This document shows positions 8,895 to 18,100 of a stretch of 33,604 nucleotides of DNA, piece after piece (position 1 is the stretch's first letter; every line of letters starts with the position of its first letter). The stretch covers positions 8,677 through 42,280 of the forward strand of contig JADGDF010000015.1 of the NCBI GenBank assembly GCA_016745055.1. Reading direction: 5' to 3'. The notes below the pieces were generated by a model, which did no database searches, was not told where the DNA came from, and saw only the letters and a program-made list of their open reading frames with translations. This DNA comes from Thiotrichaceae bacterium. GTDB lineage: Bacteria > Pseudomonadota > Gammaproteobacteria > Beggiatoales > Beggiatoaceae. Position numbers and translations under genes: made by a program.

Positions 8895-11204
8895 ATGAAA
8901 AAACTCATGAGGTATGGACTAAGCGCACTATTACTTGTTAGCACAATGTCAGTATGGGCAAATGGGAAGGGCTGTCTTTCTTGCCACGAGGGGATTGAAT
9001 CAATTACAAACACCCCTATGATGGACTTGATTAAGTTTAGAGGCCAAAACTATGGTGATATGGGTGGGTGTATTATTTGTCACGGGGGTGATCCATTTGC
9101 CAGTGAGAAAGAAGATGCCCATAAAGGCGTTCCTGCTGCACTGAAAGAAAAGAGTGGACCACAAATGTTTTACCCTGACCCAGGAAGCATTTGGATTAAC
9201 AAATTTACTTGTGGACAATCTGGCTGCCACACAGGCTATAGCGACCGCTTGGAAAAAGCGCTAATGAATACCGAAGCCGGTAAATTACAAGGTAATTTAT
9301 GGTCTTGGGGATATCAAGGCGACCACAAAGTCGTGTGGGGCAACTATGACTTGAAAGATGAGGATGGCCCAGTACCTTCTACTGGTACACAAGCTTACAA
9401 AGATTACATGGCTGCGATGATAAAAGCGCATCCTGATCAATTCCCCACTGAACTGAAACAAGTGCCTGAACCCAAAGTAGAAGATATACCTGATAATCCT
9501 AATCATGCGGGTTTAACCTATTCTCGTCAAGAATGCCAACGTTGTCATGTTGGTGTGACTGGCCGTGAAAAACGCGGTGATTATCGGGGTAGTGGTTGTT
9601 CTTCCTGTCATATTCCTTATGGAAATGAAGGTTTATATGAAGGTAACGATCCAATGATTAACAAGAAAGAACCAGGCCATCCGCTTGTTCACCAAATTCA
9701 ATCTACCCGTAAAAATAAAGTCAAAGTGGGTGATGTTGAATATTCAGGCATTCCCACTGAAACGTGTAACTCCTGTCACAATCGCGGTAAACGTATTGGT
9801 GTAAGTTATCAAGGGATTATGGAGTTTCCTTATGGCAGTCCTTATGATGAAAAAGGCAATAAACAACCGAAGTTACATACCAAAAATTACCTATTCATCA
9901 AAGATGATTTACATCACCAAATCGAAAGCCGTCCTGAAAATCCAAAAGGTGGGTTACTCTGCCAAGACTGTCATACTTCCATTGACATGCATGGTGATGG
10001 TAATATTCCAGGCACAACGTTAGCTCAAGTTGAAATCGAATGTTCTGACTGTCACGGCACACCAGATAAGTATCCCTGGGAATTGCCTCTGGGTTATGGT
10101 GAAGAGTTTCAACAAGAGATTGATACCAAACCACGCGGTGTAACCTCTGATACGCCTGAAACAATGGCCTTTGCGACTTATTATCCTCCAGAAGATGGTT
10201 ATCTTTTAACTGCGCGTGGTAACGCTTATGGCAATGTGGTCAGAAAAGGGGCTGATGTAATTTTACACTCAGCGTCTGGTTTAGACTTCAAAATACCGCT
10301 ACTCAAGAAAATCAATGATGAAGATAGCTGGCGTAGTTTAGAAGGCAAAGTCTCCATGACCAAAGTGGCTAATCACATGGATAACATGGAATGCTATGCT
10401 TGTCACGCAGATTGGGTGCCCCAATGTTATGGTTGCCATATTACTATAGATTATTCTCAAGGCAAGACTAACGTAGATTGGATTACCAATGCGAATTCTC
10501 GTGGTGAAAATGGTCTAACTGAAGATGCCGAACTGGGTACCAATGGTTTACATGGTCCAGGTAAAGTCTCAGAAACGCGCTCTTATCTACGTTGGGAAAC
10601 GCCTATTTTAGGTATTAACGGCGAAGGCCGCGTCACCCCCATGATGCCAGGTTGCCAAGTCATTACTACGGTTATTGATAAAGATGGCAATACCGTGGTT
10701 AACAATAAAATTTGGGATACCTCTGAAGGCCCAGGTTTAGATATGGCTGCAGTACAACCACATACCGCAGGTCGTCAAGCAAGATCATGTGAAAGTTGTC
10801 ACGCCAATCCAAAAACTTTGGGTTATGGCATTGAAGATGGTCGTTTTAATAAGAAAATGAGCGAACCTCTTTATGTTGATTTGGAAACAGCCACGGGTCA
10901 AGTGATTCCTGGTTCAGCCATTGTTCAGTCCCCTGCTGTGCCTGGTTTGGAATGGGATTTATCTCAAATCGTCACGCGCGATGGTAAGCAATTAGTGACC
11001 AGTGGCTCCCATTGGCCATTGACTGGCCCCTTAACCCAAGCTCAACGTGACAAAATGGAACGTACAGGTTTGTGTATGGGTTGTCATAAAGAAATGACCA
11101 ATGATGATTTATGGAAGAAGCTGAATTCTAGCAAAGTGTTGAATGATGAAGAACACATCAATCGCATGAATCAGTTATTAAAAGACGCGGCTTCTTTGAA
11201 GTAA
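8895..11204 (+). CDS. Exported dodecaheme c-type cytochrome
   Basis: A periplasmic or extracellular electron carrier or multiheme oxidoreductase. From the ATG at 8895 it has 769 residues with a Sec signal peptide (MKKLMRY, a hydrophobic stretch, cleavage after VWA). This start is chosen because AGGAGG (8879-8884) is 10 bases ahead of it; the in-frame ATG at 8886 is only 1 base from that site. Heme attachment motifs begin at residues 27, 59, 106, 214, 235, 291, 356, 383, 500, 511, 632 and 727: eleven CXXCH and one CX4CH (CGQSGCH, residue 106). No transmembrane helix follows the signal. It does not match NrfA, Hao or MtrA layouts that I know, so the partner and substrate are unknown. It is a stand-alone gene with its own terminator. 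Confidence 0.92.
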   Translation: MKKLMRYGLSALLLVSTMSVWANGKGCLSCHEGIESITNTPMMDLIKFRGQNYGDMGGCIICHGGDPFASEKEDAHKGVPAALKEKSGPQMFYPDPGSIWINKFTCGQSGCHTGYSDRLEKALMNTEAGKLQGNLWSWGYQGDHKVVWGNYDLKDEDGPVPSTGTQAYKDYMAAMIKAHPDQFPTELKQVPEPKVEDIPDNPNHAGLTYSRQECQRCHVGVTGREKRGDYRGSGCSSCHIPYGNEGLYEGNDPMINKKEPGHPLVHQIQSTRKNKVKVGDVEYSGIPTETCNSCHNRGKRIGVSYQGIMEFPYGSPYDEKGNKQPKLHTKNYLFIKDDLHHQIESRPENPKGGLLCQDCHTSIDMHGDGNIPGTTLAQVEIECSDCHGTPDKYPWELPLGYGEEFQQEIDTKPRGVTSDTPETMAFATYYPPEDGYLLTARGNAYGNVVRKGADVILHSASGLDFKIPLLKKINDEDSWRSLEGKVSMTKVANHMDNMECYACHADWVPQCYGCHITIDYSQGKTNVDWITNANSRGENGLTEDAELGTNGLHGPGKVSETRSYLRWETPILGINGEGRVTPMMPGCQVITTVIDKDGNTVVNNKIWDTSEGPGLDMAAVQPHTAGRQARSCESCHANPKTLGYGIEDGRFNKKMSEPLYVDLETATGQVIPGSAIVQSPAVPGLEWDLSQIVTRDGKQLVTSGSHWPLTGPLTQAQRDKMERTGLCMGCHKEMTNDDLWKKLNSSKVLNDEEHINRMNQLLKDAASLK

Positions 11205-11227
11205 TCTAAAAGCATTTCTCGCTAGAT

Positions 11228-11273
11228 AAAGGTTGTTGGACGGAATTTGTAACTCCGTCCAGTAACCTTTTTT
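11228..11273 (+). terminator. Rho-independent terminator of the cytochrome gene
   Basis: AAAGGTT-TTGGACGGA pairs with TCCGTCCA-AACCTTT through a near-perfect long stem, followed by a run of T. It starts 24 bases after the stop codon. Confidence 0.9.
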
Positions 11274-11304
11274 CGTTATTTCACTCGTATGTTCAAATTC
11301 ACGG

Positions 11305-11464
11305 CCATTAAGTTAAGCTTATAGGAATGTAAACTTTAGTTTGCATAGGCAAGATAAATCTTGCACTCCAAATTGCCATTAATTAAGTTTGTAGGATTGC
11401 AAACTTTAGTTTACGTAGGCAAGATAAATCTCGCACTCCTGTGAGAAAATCCTTAACTTAATGG
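11305..11464. mobile_element. Family B MITE-like element, copy 2 (160 bp, internally duplicated)
   Basis: It has the same CCATTAAGTTAAG / CTTAACTTAATGG terminal inverted repeats as copy 1. The core unit (GCAAACTTTAGTTT...GGCAAGATAAATC) is present twice in tandem, at about 11305-11374 and 11375-11464. The second unit begins with an internal CCATTAATTAAG, which looks like an old terminal repeat. The matching ends extend outward a few bases (TCACGG on the left, CGGTGA on the right). No ORF. Confidence 0.75.
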
Positions 11465-11660
11465 CGGTGATGTTCAAAACTTAGAGATTGTAAAAGAACT
11501 ACCCAAAAGCGTTTTTTTGCATGTGAAGTCAAGATAAAATCTATCATTTCCTTTTTCAGAACTGCTGATGCGCTTCCTGTCGTCAATGCGAGCAAATTAC
11601 ACAAAACTTACATGCGAGTGTAGGTTTGTAACCTGCCCCTGAACATTTTTAACAACGCCA
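11465..11660. other. Spacer downstream of the cytochrome and LRR genes
   Basis: No gene is seen. The stretch around 11611-11650 (GCGAGTGTAGGTTTGTAACC...GAACATTTT) resembles part of the family C repeat at 30641-30685, so this is probably repeat debris. Confidence 0.4.
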
Positions 11661-11740
11661 AACATGTTTAAAACGTTCGGGTCAAATATTTTACTTCCTG
11701 TCGGGTTACGGTTTTTGCGTTGCAAAAAGTCTAACCCGAC
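11661..11740 (-). repeat. Family C hairpin repeat, copy 1
   Basis: GTCGGGTTA (11700-11708) pairs with TAACCCGAC (11732-11740), and TTTTTGC with GCAAAAA inside it, giving a long hairpin. Read on the minus strand, the sequence TTAGACTTTTTGCAACGCAA, then GTAACC, AACGTTTT and AACATG matches the segment at 30609-30686. It lies 31 bases beyond the stop of the LRR gene, so it may also end that transcript. Confidence 0.7.
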
Positions 11741-11771
11741 TTACCTGGATTGGCTGCCAGGTTGAAAGAAA

Positions 11772-14339
11772 TTAAGGGCACATCCAGACAATGCCTTCAA
11801 TATCACTATAGGGAGTGTTGATTGAGAGGCTGTTAGTAATAGCACAGTTGTTAGGGTCAAACGAATAAATGCTTGTGTCGCTGGATTTGTGTAAACTGAA
11901 TAATAACTCGTTCGTATTGAGCATTGATAAAGCTTCAACTTGGCTGGGAAAATGCTTGCAAGTTTTATCAACAATCCCAGTTTGAGAGTCAAATTGATAT
12001 AAGGCTTTGCCTGAGGCTGCGTACAAGATTTTCCCCTGATTATCCCAAGTTAAACCTTCAACGTTGGTATTGGCAGAGATGATTTCTGTTTTGTGACAAG
12101 TACCCTGGTTCACTTGGTTAATGTCGACAGTAAATAAGCCTTCTTTATCCGCCCAGACCCATAAACTGCCCTCTTGTGGATGGAAAGCCATGGCAGATAC
12201 TTCTCCTAAGCCAGTATGACAAACAGGCGTGAGGTTACCATTGGTTTTATCGACTTGATATAGATAGCCAGCAGGTAAGTCTTGCGCAGGATCATCGCCT
12301 GATGAGGCGTAAAGTGTCAGTGTTTGGGGATGAAAATCTAGCCCTTCTAAATCATAGCCTTGATGGGTGTCACCCAAAGCGTTGACTTGAAAGTTTTGAA
12401 ATGGATCAATGGTGAACAACTGTGAGTTGTTTAATTTATCATCATGGACTGCATAGACAAAACAAGGACAAGGAGTTTGCGTTGTCGCCCACTCTGGATT
12501 TTTGTCATTAAGCCATTCAATGAGTTCTGGATCAGAAGAAGTTAAGTGGTTGTTTTGTAAACCTAACTCATGCACATCTGGGTTCATCAAAGAAATTGGG
12601 ATTTCTCCACACAATTCATTATCATTCAAAGACATATACAAAAACAATCCTGAATAATCTATCAAATTTCCCAATGATTCAGGGATAGGACCACTGAGTT
12701 GGTTATGAGACAAATCTACATATAATAAATAGTTAAAGTATCCAAATGATTCTGGAATAGAACCACTAAGTTGGTTATGGTTCAAATATAAAAAAGATAA
12801 ACTCCGCATATATGGCAATATTTTTGGGATAGAGCCGCTCAATTGGTTATGACGCAACGATAATAATTCCAGATTCGTCAAAACTTCCAATGAGTTAGGG
12901 AGAGAACCACTAAGTTGGTTGTTATCCAAACGTAAATCCACCAACTTCGTCAAATTTCCCAATGATTCTGGGAGAGGACCACTGAGTTGGTTGCCAGACA
13001 AATAGAGTCTTGTCACATGTCCACCTCTACAAGAAACTCCACGCCAATTGCAAGGTTCATTGGTTATATTCCAACCCGAGTTGTTTTTCCAATTTGGACC
13101 GTTGGTGCTGTGATAAAAATCCATCAAGGCTTGACATTCTACTTGGGGAATTTGGGTGACAGAATTACAAACATCTGTCCCTGATAGAACGTATGGACAA
13201 GAAGTTTGCGTTGTTGCCCACTCGGGATTTTTGGCATTAAGCCATTCAATGAGTTCTGGATCATAAGCAGATAGATGATTGTTTTGCAATTGTATAGCCC
13301 AACTCACATTCATCCAGGAAGTTGATATTCCTCCACAGAAATTGTTATCATTTAGCATCAAAGTAGATAATTTCCTTGACCGATTTCCTAATGAACTAGG
13401 GAGAGTACCACTGAATTGGTTATTAGATAAATTTAAGTAACTCAAATATGCCAAATTTCCTAATGATTCTGGGAGAAAACCGCTAAGTTGGTTATATTCC
13501 AAGTATAACTGCCATAAATTCGTCAAATTCCCCAATGATTCTGGAATAGAACCACTAAGTTGGTTATGTTCTAAATGTAACTCCTCTAACTTCGTCAAAT
13601 TTCCTAATGATTCTGGGAGAGAGCCACTGAATTGATTGTTCCCTAAAGTTAACACTTGCAAATTTGTCAAATTTCCCAATGATTCAGGGAGGGTACCGCT
13701 GAATTGGTTATTTTCCAAGTATAATGGCTCTAAATTTGTCAAATTTCCTAGTGATTCTGGGAGAGTACCACTGAATTGGTTGTTCCCTAAACCTAACACC
13801 TGCAACTTTGTTAAATTTCCCAATGATTCTGGAATAGAACCACTAAGTTGGTTATGTTCTAAATGTAACTCCTCTAACTTCGTCAAATTTCCTAGTGATT
13901 CTGGGAGAGAACTACTGAATTGATTGTTCCCTAAAGCTAATTCCTGCAAATTCGTCAAATTTCCCAATGATTCTGGAATAGAACCACTAAGTTGGTTGTG
14001 AGAAAGATATAACTTCTTCAAATTCACTAAAACTCCCAACGATTCAGGAATAGAGCCACTAAGTTTGTTGTAATACAAACCAAGTTTTGTCACATGCCCA
14101 TTGCTACAAGCAACTCCATACCAATTACAAGGCTCATTGGTTGTATTCCAACCAGAGTTATTTTTCCAATTTGGACCATTGGTGCTGTGATAAAAATCAA
14201 TCAAGGCTTGACATTCTGTTTGAGGAATCTGAGTAACAGCATTACAATCCGTTGCTGCTTGGACAAAGGAAAAGGTGATTGTTCCTAAAATAATGCTAAT
14301 TTTTAAGGTTATGAGTAATAAAGGGCGTGTACTTAACAT
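11772..14339 (-). CDS. Secreted plant-type leucine-rich-repeat protein with C-terminal beta-propeller-like domain
   Basis: An exported protein of 855 residues. The start at 14339 is preferred: AGGAGA precedes it and it gives a clean signal peptide (MLSTRPLLLITLKI..., cleavage near VQA). An upstream in-frame ATG at 14396 would add 19 residues before the signal. There are two LRR blocks, each opened by a plant-like cap (CQAL.DFYHSTNGPNWKN..., with W and paired Cys). The first has about 11 repeats of 24 residues (consensus LxxLxLxxNQLSGSIPESLGNLTN), the second about 6. The last ~230 residues have no LRR; motifs such as LEGLDFHPQTLTLYAS, VEGLTWD and DIEGIVW recur as in a beta-propeller. The likely role is surface or extracellular binding; the ligand is unknown. 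DNA-level repeats inside the gene suggest recombination-driven change. Confidence 0.88.
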   Translation of the reverse strand: MLSTRPLLLITLKISIILGTITFSFVQAATDCNAVTQIPQTECQALIDFYHSTNGPNWKNNSGWNTTNEPCNWYGVACSNGHVTKLGLYYNKLSGSIPESLGVLVNLKKLYLSHNQLSGSIPESLGNLTNLQELALGNNQFSSSLPESLGNLTKLEELHLEHNQLSGSIPESLGNLTKLQVLGLGNNQFSGTLPESLGNLTNLEPLYLENNQFSGTLPESLGNLTNLQVLTLGNNQFSGSLPESLGNLTKLEELHLEHNQLSGSIPESLGNLTNLWQLYLEYNQLSGFLPESLGNLAYLSYLNLSNNQFSGTLPSSLGNRSRKLSTLMLNDNNFCGGISTSWMNVSWAIQLQNNHLSAYDPELIEWLNAKNPEWATTQTSCPYVLSGTDVCNSVTQIPQVECQALMDFYHSTNGPNWKNNSGWNITNEPCNWRGVSCRGGHVTRLYLSGNQLSGPLPESLGNLTKLVDLRLDNNQLSGSLPNSLEVLTNLELLSLRHNQLSGSIPKILPYMRSLSFLYLNHNQLSGSIPESFGYFNYLLYVDLSHNQLSGPIPESLGNLIDYSGLFLYMSLNDNELCGEIPISLMNPDVHELGLQNNHLTSSDPELIEWLNDKNPEWATTQTPCPCFVYAVHDDKLNNSQLFTIDPFQNFQVNALGDTHQGYDLEGLDFHPQTLTLYASSGDDPAQDLPAGYLYQVDKTNGNLTPVCHTGLGEVSAMAFHPQEGSLWVWADKEGLFTVDINQVNQGTCHKTEIISANTNVEGLTWDNQGKILYAASGKALYQFDSQTGIVDKTCKHFPSQVEALSMLNTNELLFSLHKSSDTSIYSFDPNNCAITNSLSINTPYSDIEGIVWMCP

Positions 14340-14396
14340 TGAATTTTCTCCTGAGTTTGGCAAGTGAATTATTTTCTTGAGCAAATGCATTATCAC

Positions 14397-14523
14397 TAAT
14401 TAACCTGCTTTATTTCCACACTAGAAATGCTGTAAAAAACTTAAAAAACCACTATTTTTTGCAAACTTTCAATAATTTTACTTTAGCATTAGTACATCAC
14501 CCATTTTATTTTGACGGGCAAAA
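14397..14523. other. Upstream region of the LRR gene
   Basis: AT-rich, with no ORF on either strand. It should contain the LRR gene promoter, but no convincing box pair is visible. Confidence 0.4.
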
Positions 14524-14556
14524 AGACCTGGCAGGTTTTTAAAACCTGCCATATCT
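14524..14556. repeat. Family A palindromic repeat, copy 2 (decayed right arm)
   Basis: AGACCTGGCAGGTTTTT followed by AAAACCTGCC, then ATATCT where the perfect copy has AGGTCT. Same 33-bp unit as 5668-5700, with a few changes in the right arm. Confidence 0.85.
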
Positions 14557-14613
14557 ACTCGTCATTAAAAGCTTGGTGGTGGACTAGAGTTCTTTTACAG
14601 ATTCAGAGCGTAG

Positions 14614-14630
14614 AGGTAAAAATTTTACCT
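14614..14630. terminator. Short perfect palindrome past the aceF remnant
   Basis: AGGTAAAA and TTTTACCT flank a single A. On the minus strand it lies 36 bases after the stop of the aceF fragment and may be what is left of that gene's terminator. There is no T-run. Confidence 0.25.
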
Positions 14631-14665
14631 GCCTACTTTATAAGGTTAAGACAAATAACCCTAAA

Positions 14666-14839
14666 TTACAACAACAATCGCCTCACATCCGATAAAATAA
14701 ACGCTAAAAACTGCGTAAAACGGGCTGCAGCCGCGCCATCAATCACACGATGATCATAAGAAAGGGAGAGTGGTAACATTAAGCGAGGGACAAATTCTCC
14801 ATTTTGATATACTGATTGCATTTCAGAACGAGAAATACG
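14666..14839 (-). pseudogene. aceF: aceF 3' remnant (pyruvate dehydrogenase E2 C-terminus)
   Basis: Reading the minus strand gives a 57-codon open stretch ending in TAA at 14668-14666. It contains NGEFVPRLMLPLSLSYDHRV, then IDGAAAARF, and ends LSDVRRLLL. This is the catalytic end of a dihydrolipoamide acetyltransferase; the DHRVIDG motif with its catalytic histidine is unmistakable. E2 proteins have at least 400 residues, so only the last ~55 remain. Similarity stops abruptly at about 14839, where unrelated sequence begins. No lipoyl domain, E1 or E3 gene is nearby. This is therefore a truncated relic left by a deletion, insertion or rearrangement; whether an intact aceF exists elsewhere cannot be seen. 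Confidence 0.85.
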
Positions 14840-15007
14840 ATGCTAGAAGAACTCTCAATTAACCGAGATTTAAAAGATATTGTTAAGGAACAAGGAATAT
14901 TAAGCATACTAAGATATGAAGATTTACCTTCTTATGAAATCGGACTGGAAAAAGGAGAAATCAAGAAGCTAGCCATGACACGTTTTCGTGACACAAACCG
15001 GGGATGA
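14840..15007 (+). CDS. Small ORF of unknown function at a rearrangement junction
   Basis: 55 codons, charged and mostly helical in character (MLEELSINRDLKDIVKEQG..., later GLEKGEIKKLAMTRF). The pattern is reminiscent of the C-terminal tails of Rpn-type (PD-(D/E)XK) putative nucleases, but this is only an impression. It has no ribosome binding site and begins exactly where the aceF remnant ends, so it may be a fragment of a longer gene rather than a functional one. Confidence 0.3.
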   Translation: MLEELSINRDLKDIVKEQGILSILRYEDLPSYEIGLEKGEIKKLAMTRFRDTNRG

Positions 15008-15143
15008 AATTCTCTAAAACTCGTTTACCTAAAAATGCGGGGTTCCGTCAAATTACATAGTAGAACTACGAAAATGCCAAAGATTCTCAGGAACAGAGAT
15101 GTTCCGTGAATACCACGAAAAATTTGTGAGACTCCAGTATTTT
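15008..15143. other. Spacer downstream of the hybrid kinase gene
   Basis: No gene or strong hairpin followed by a T-run was found. Confidence 0.4.
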
Positions 15144-18100
15144 TTATTGAGAATCTAAGTTTGAGCTAAATACATCCTCCTGAGAGGTTTTGCTATGAAT
15201 CCAAGCTAAATCTAAAAATTTTTGTAAATTTTCCAATAACATCTCTGCTCGAAATGGTTTAGGAATAAAGGTATTACACCCAACTTCATAGCTTTGTTTT
15301 TGATTATAATCAAAGACACTGGCAGTGACAGCAAAAATAGGCGTTTGCTTAAATTCATTGAGCTTTCTTAAACATTTCACCACTTCCAAACCATCAACAA
15401 CGGGTAATATTAAATCTGTCATAATTAAGTCTGGTTGGATATCTATGGCCTTATCAATACCTTCTTGCCCATTAGATGCTTCAATAACTTTAAATCCCAA
15501 AGGCATTAACAAATTTACAATCACTGAACGATTTTCCCATTTTGCATCAATGAGGAGAATAGTTTTGGTATTGCCCTCAAAACCAATAATGGTTGGCAAA
15601 CTTTCTTTCATTTCCTTTTTAATTGGATTTTTGGCTTCTGGTAAGTCAATGGCAAACCAAAAAGTACTACCTTCGCCCAATACGCTTTCTACATAAATCT
15701 TACCATCCATTAGTTCTACTATACGTTCAGTAATTGCTAATCCTAGTCCAGTACCTTCAGCTTTATAATTATCATTACCTGATTGTTGAAAAGGTTTAAA
15801 TATATTATCTAAATCTTCTGCCGTAATACCAATACCCGTATCTTCAATTTGGAAACGGATTCTATTTTCATGATAACCAACTTTGAGGGTAACTTTGCCC
15901 TTTTCTGTAAATTTAACAGAATTTCCTAACAAATTAATAATAACTTGACGTAGCCGCTTTTCGTCTGCATAAATCCCTTCTGGTAAATGAGAAAGTGGTT
16001 CATAGACAAAAATAATATCTTTTTGTTCTGCACGTACTTGAAACAGATCAATAATACCTCGTAAAAATTTATGAAAATTAATATCTGTAGGGTACAATTC
16101 AATTCGATCAGCTTCAATTTTAGATAAATCCAAAATATCATTAATGAGCGTCAGTAAATACTCACCACTGTTATCAATAATTTCCAAACCTTCTTTTTGT
16201 TTATCAGTAATGTCATCATCCCACATCAAAATTTGGGCATAGCCTAAAATACCATTGAGCGGTGTGCGCAGTTCATGGCTCATATTCGCTAAGAAATTAC
16301 TTTTTGCCTTATTCGCAATATCAGCCGTTTTCTTCGCTTTTTGTAAGGCGATTTCTGCTTGTTTGCGTTGAGAAATGTCGATAATTAGCGCAACAATACG
16401 TTCAATTTTTCCTGCATCATTATGTACGCAACTGATAGAGGTCGTTGAATAAATAATTTCTCTATTCTTACGGATAAATCGCTTATCGACGGTATAAGCA
16501 TTAATATCTCCGGCAAGCATATGCCCAAAATGATCAGCATCCAAATCAACATCATCTGGATGAGTAATAGTGGTCCAATCCATTGCTAATAATTCCTGAC
16601 GAGCATAGCCTAACATGCCGCATAGAGTATTGTTTACTTGCAAAACATCTTTTTCTGGCGATGTGGTTATCATTCCAACAAGTGGTTGTTCAAAATAACT
16701 CCGCAAATACTTTTCATTTTGCCGTAAAGTCTGTTCAGTTTCTTTAAGCTTAGTAATATCAGTTGCAATTTCCAATCGAACCATGCGGCCATCTGTCCAA
16801 CGAATTGCACGATCTTGTATATAATACCAACGCTGATTAATTGAATTTTGAAGTTCCCAAGTATAAAGACCGGTTGGCTCACCATTAGCATCTAATAAGT
16901 TACTATTTGTACAAAAATCACAAGGTCCGGCTTGATTCTGCTGAATTTCTTCCCAACACCGTTTTCCAATCATATTATCTTTAAAAAGTTGCCGCGTGTA
17001 CTGATTAACAAACAAAATTTCATAAGTTTTCATATCAGCGACATACACAATACTTTCCAAACTATCTAGTACTGCTGTAAATTTTTCCTGTTCTTTCTCA
17101 AGTAAATGTGTCTTTTCAGTCAACTCTAACGTTTGTTCAGCAACCTCACTTTCCAGGCGTTGGTTATATTCCTGTTGTAATTCCTCAGCCTTCTTGCGTT
17201 CAGTAATATCTTCAACTGTGTTCAGAACACCAATCACCCTATGCTGATGATCATGCAAAGGAATTTTATTAACTTCTAACCAATTAGTATAACCCTCGCT
17301 GTCTACTATTTTTTCTATGACATTTAGTTCAGGAACATTGTTTGTTATTACTCGATGATCATCATGGCGATAATCCTCGGCCCACTGACTCCAAGATAAA
17401 TCAAAATCTGTTTTACCAATAATGGTATCTGGGCTATTAAACCCATTCAATTGAGCAACTTGTGAATTACACCCTTGGTAAATTGAATGAGTGTCTTTCC
17501 AGAAAATCAGCTGTGGAATATTGTCAATGATAGTCCGTAAAAATTCTTCTTTTTGCCTAAGAATGCGTGTGTGTTGCGTTAATTCCTCGTTTTGTGCGGC
17601 AAGTTCTTCTGTTTGCGTAGAGACTTCTTGTTCTAGCTGGAAATTATATTCCTGAAGCAGCTTTTCAGCTCGTTTACGTTCTGAAATATCTCTTGCAAAA
17701 GCGCAGAAATAATTTTTTCCATCAAAGCTTAAATAATTTATAGTAATTTCTACTGGGATGGGGTTACCTTCTTCTGGCAAATAGGCAGTCTCAATTTTAG
17801 TGATTCCTCCCCTTTCAATTCTATTTAATATTTCCGGGAGGGTCACTTTAGTAACGCTTTCTGTAATATCAGGTAATGACATGGATAATAATGTTGCTTG
17901 ACGATAACCCAATGCTTGGCAGGCAGCGTTATTCACATAAGTAAATTGCCCTTCTAAGTCTATCCAAGTCACCATATCTGATGCGCGATCTAAAGCAAAT
18001 TGCGATAATTTAAGTGCGTTTTCTGCTCGATCTCTTTCTGCAATATATTGTTCCAGAAGTTCAGTCATTTGGTTAAAGCATTTTCCAAGTTGACCTATTT

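Noticed and set aside
13500..14100. Regular ~72-base repeats resembling a CRISPR-like array
   Set aside because: The repeats lie in frame within the LRR gene and encode 24-residue leucine-rich units; there are no unique spacers of constant length.
11772..14339. Eukaryotic contamination suggested by plant-like LRRs
   Set aside because: The gene has a bacterial ribosome binding site and signal peptide, no introns, and intergenic repeats shared with the rest of the window.
14511..14753. Plus-strand ORF of 80 codons
   Set aside because: It runs through the family A palindrome and across the antisense of the aceF remnant, with no ribosome binding site.
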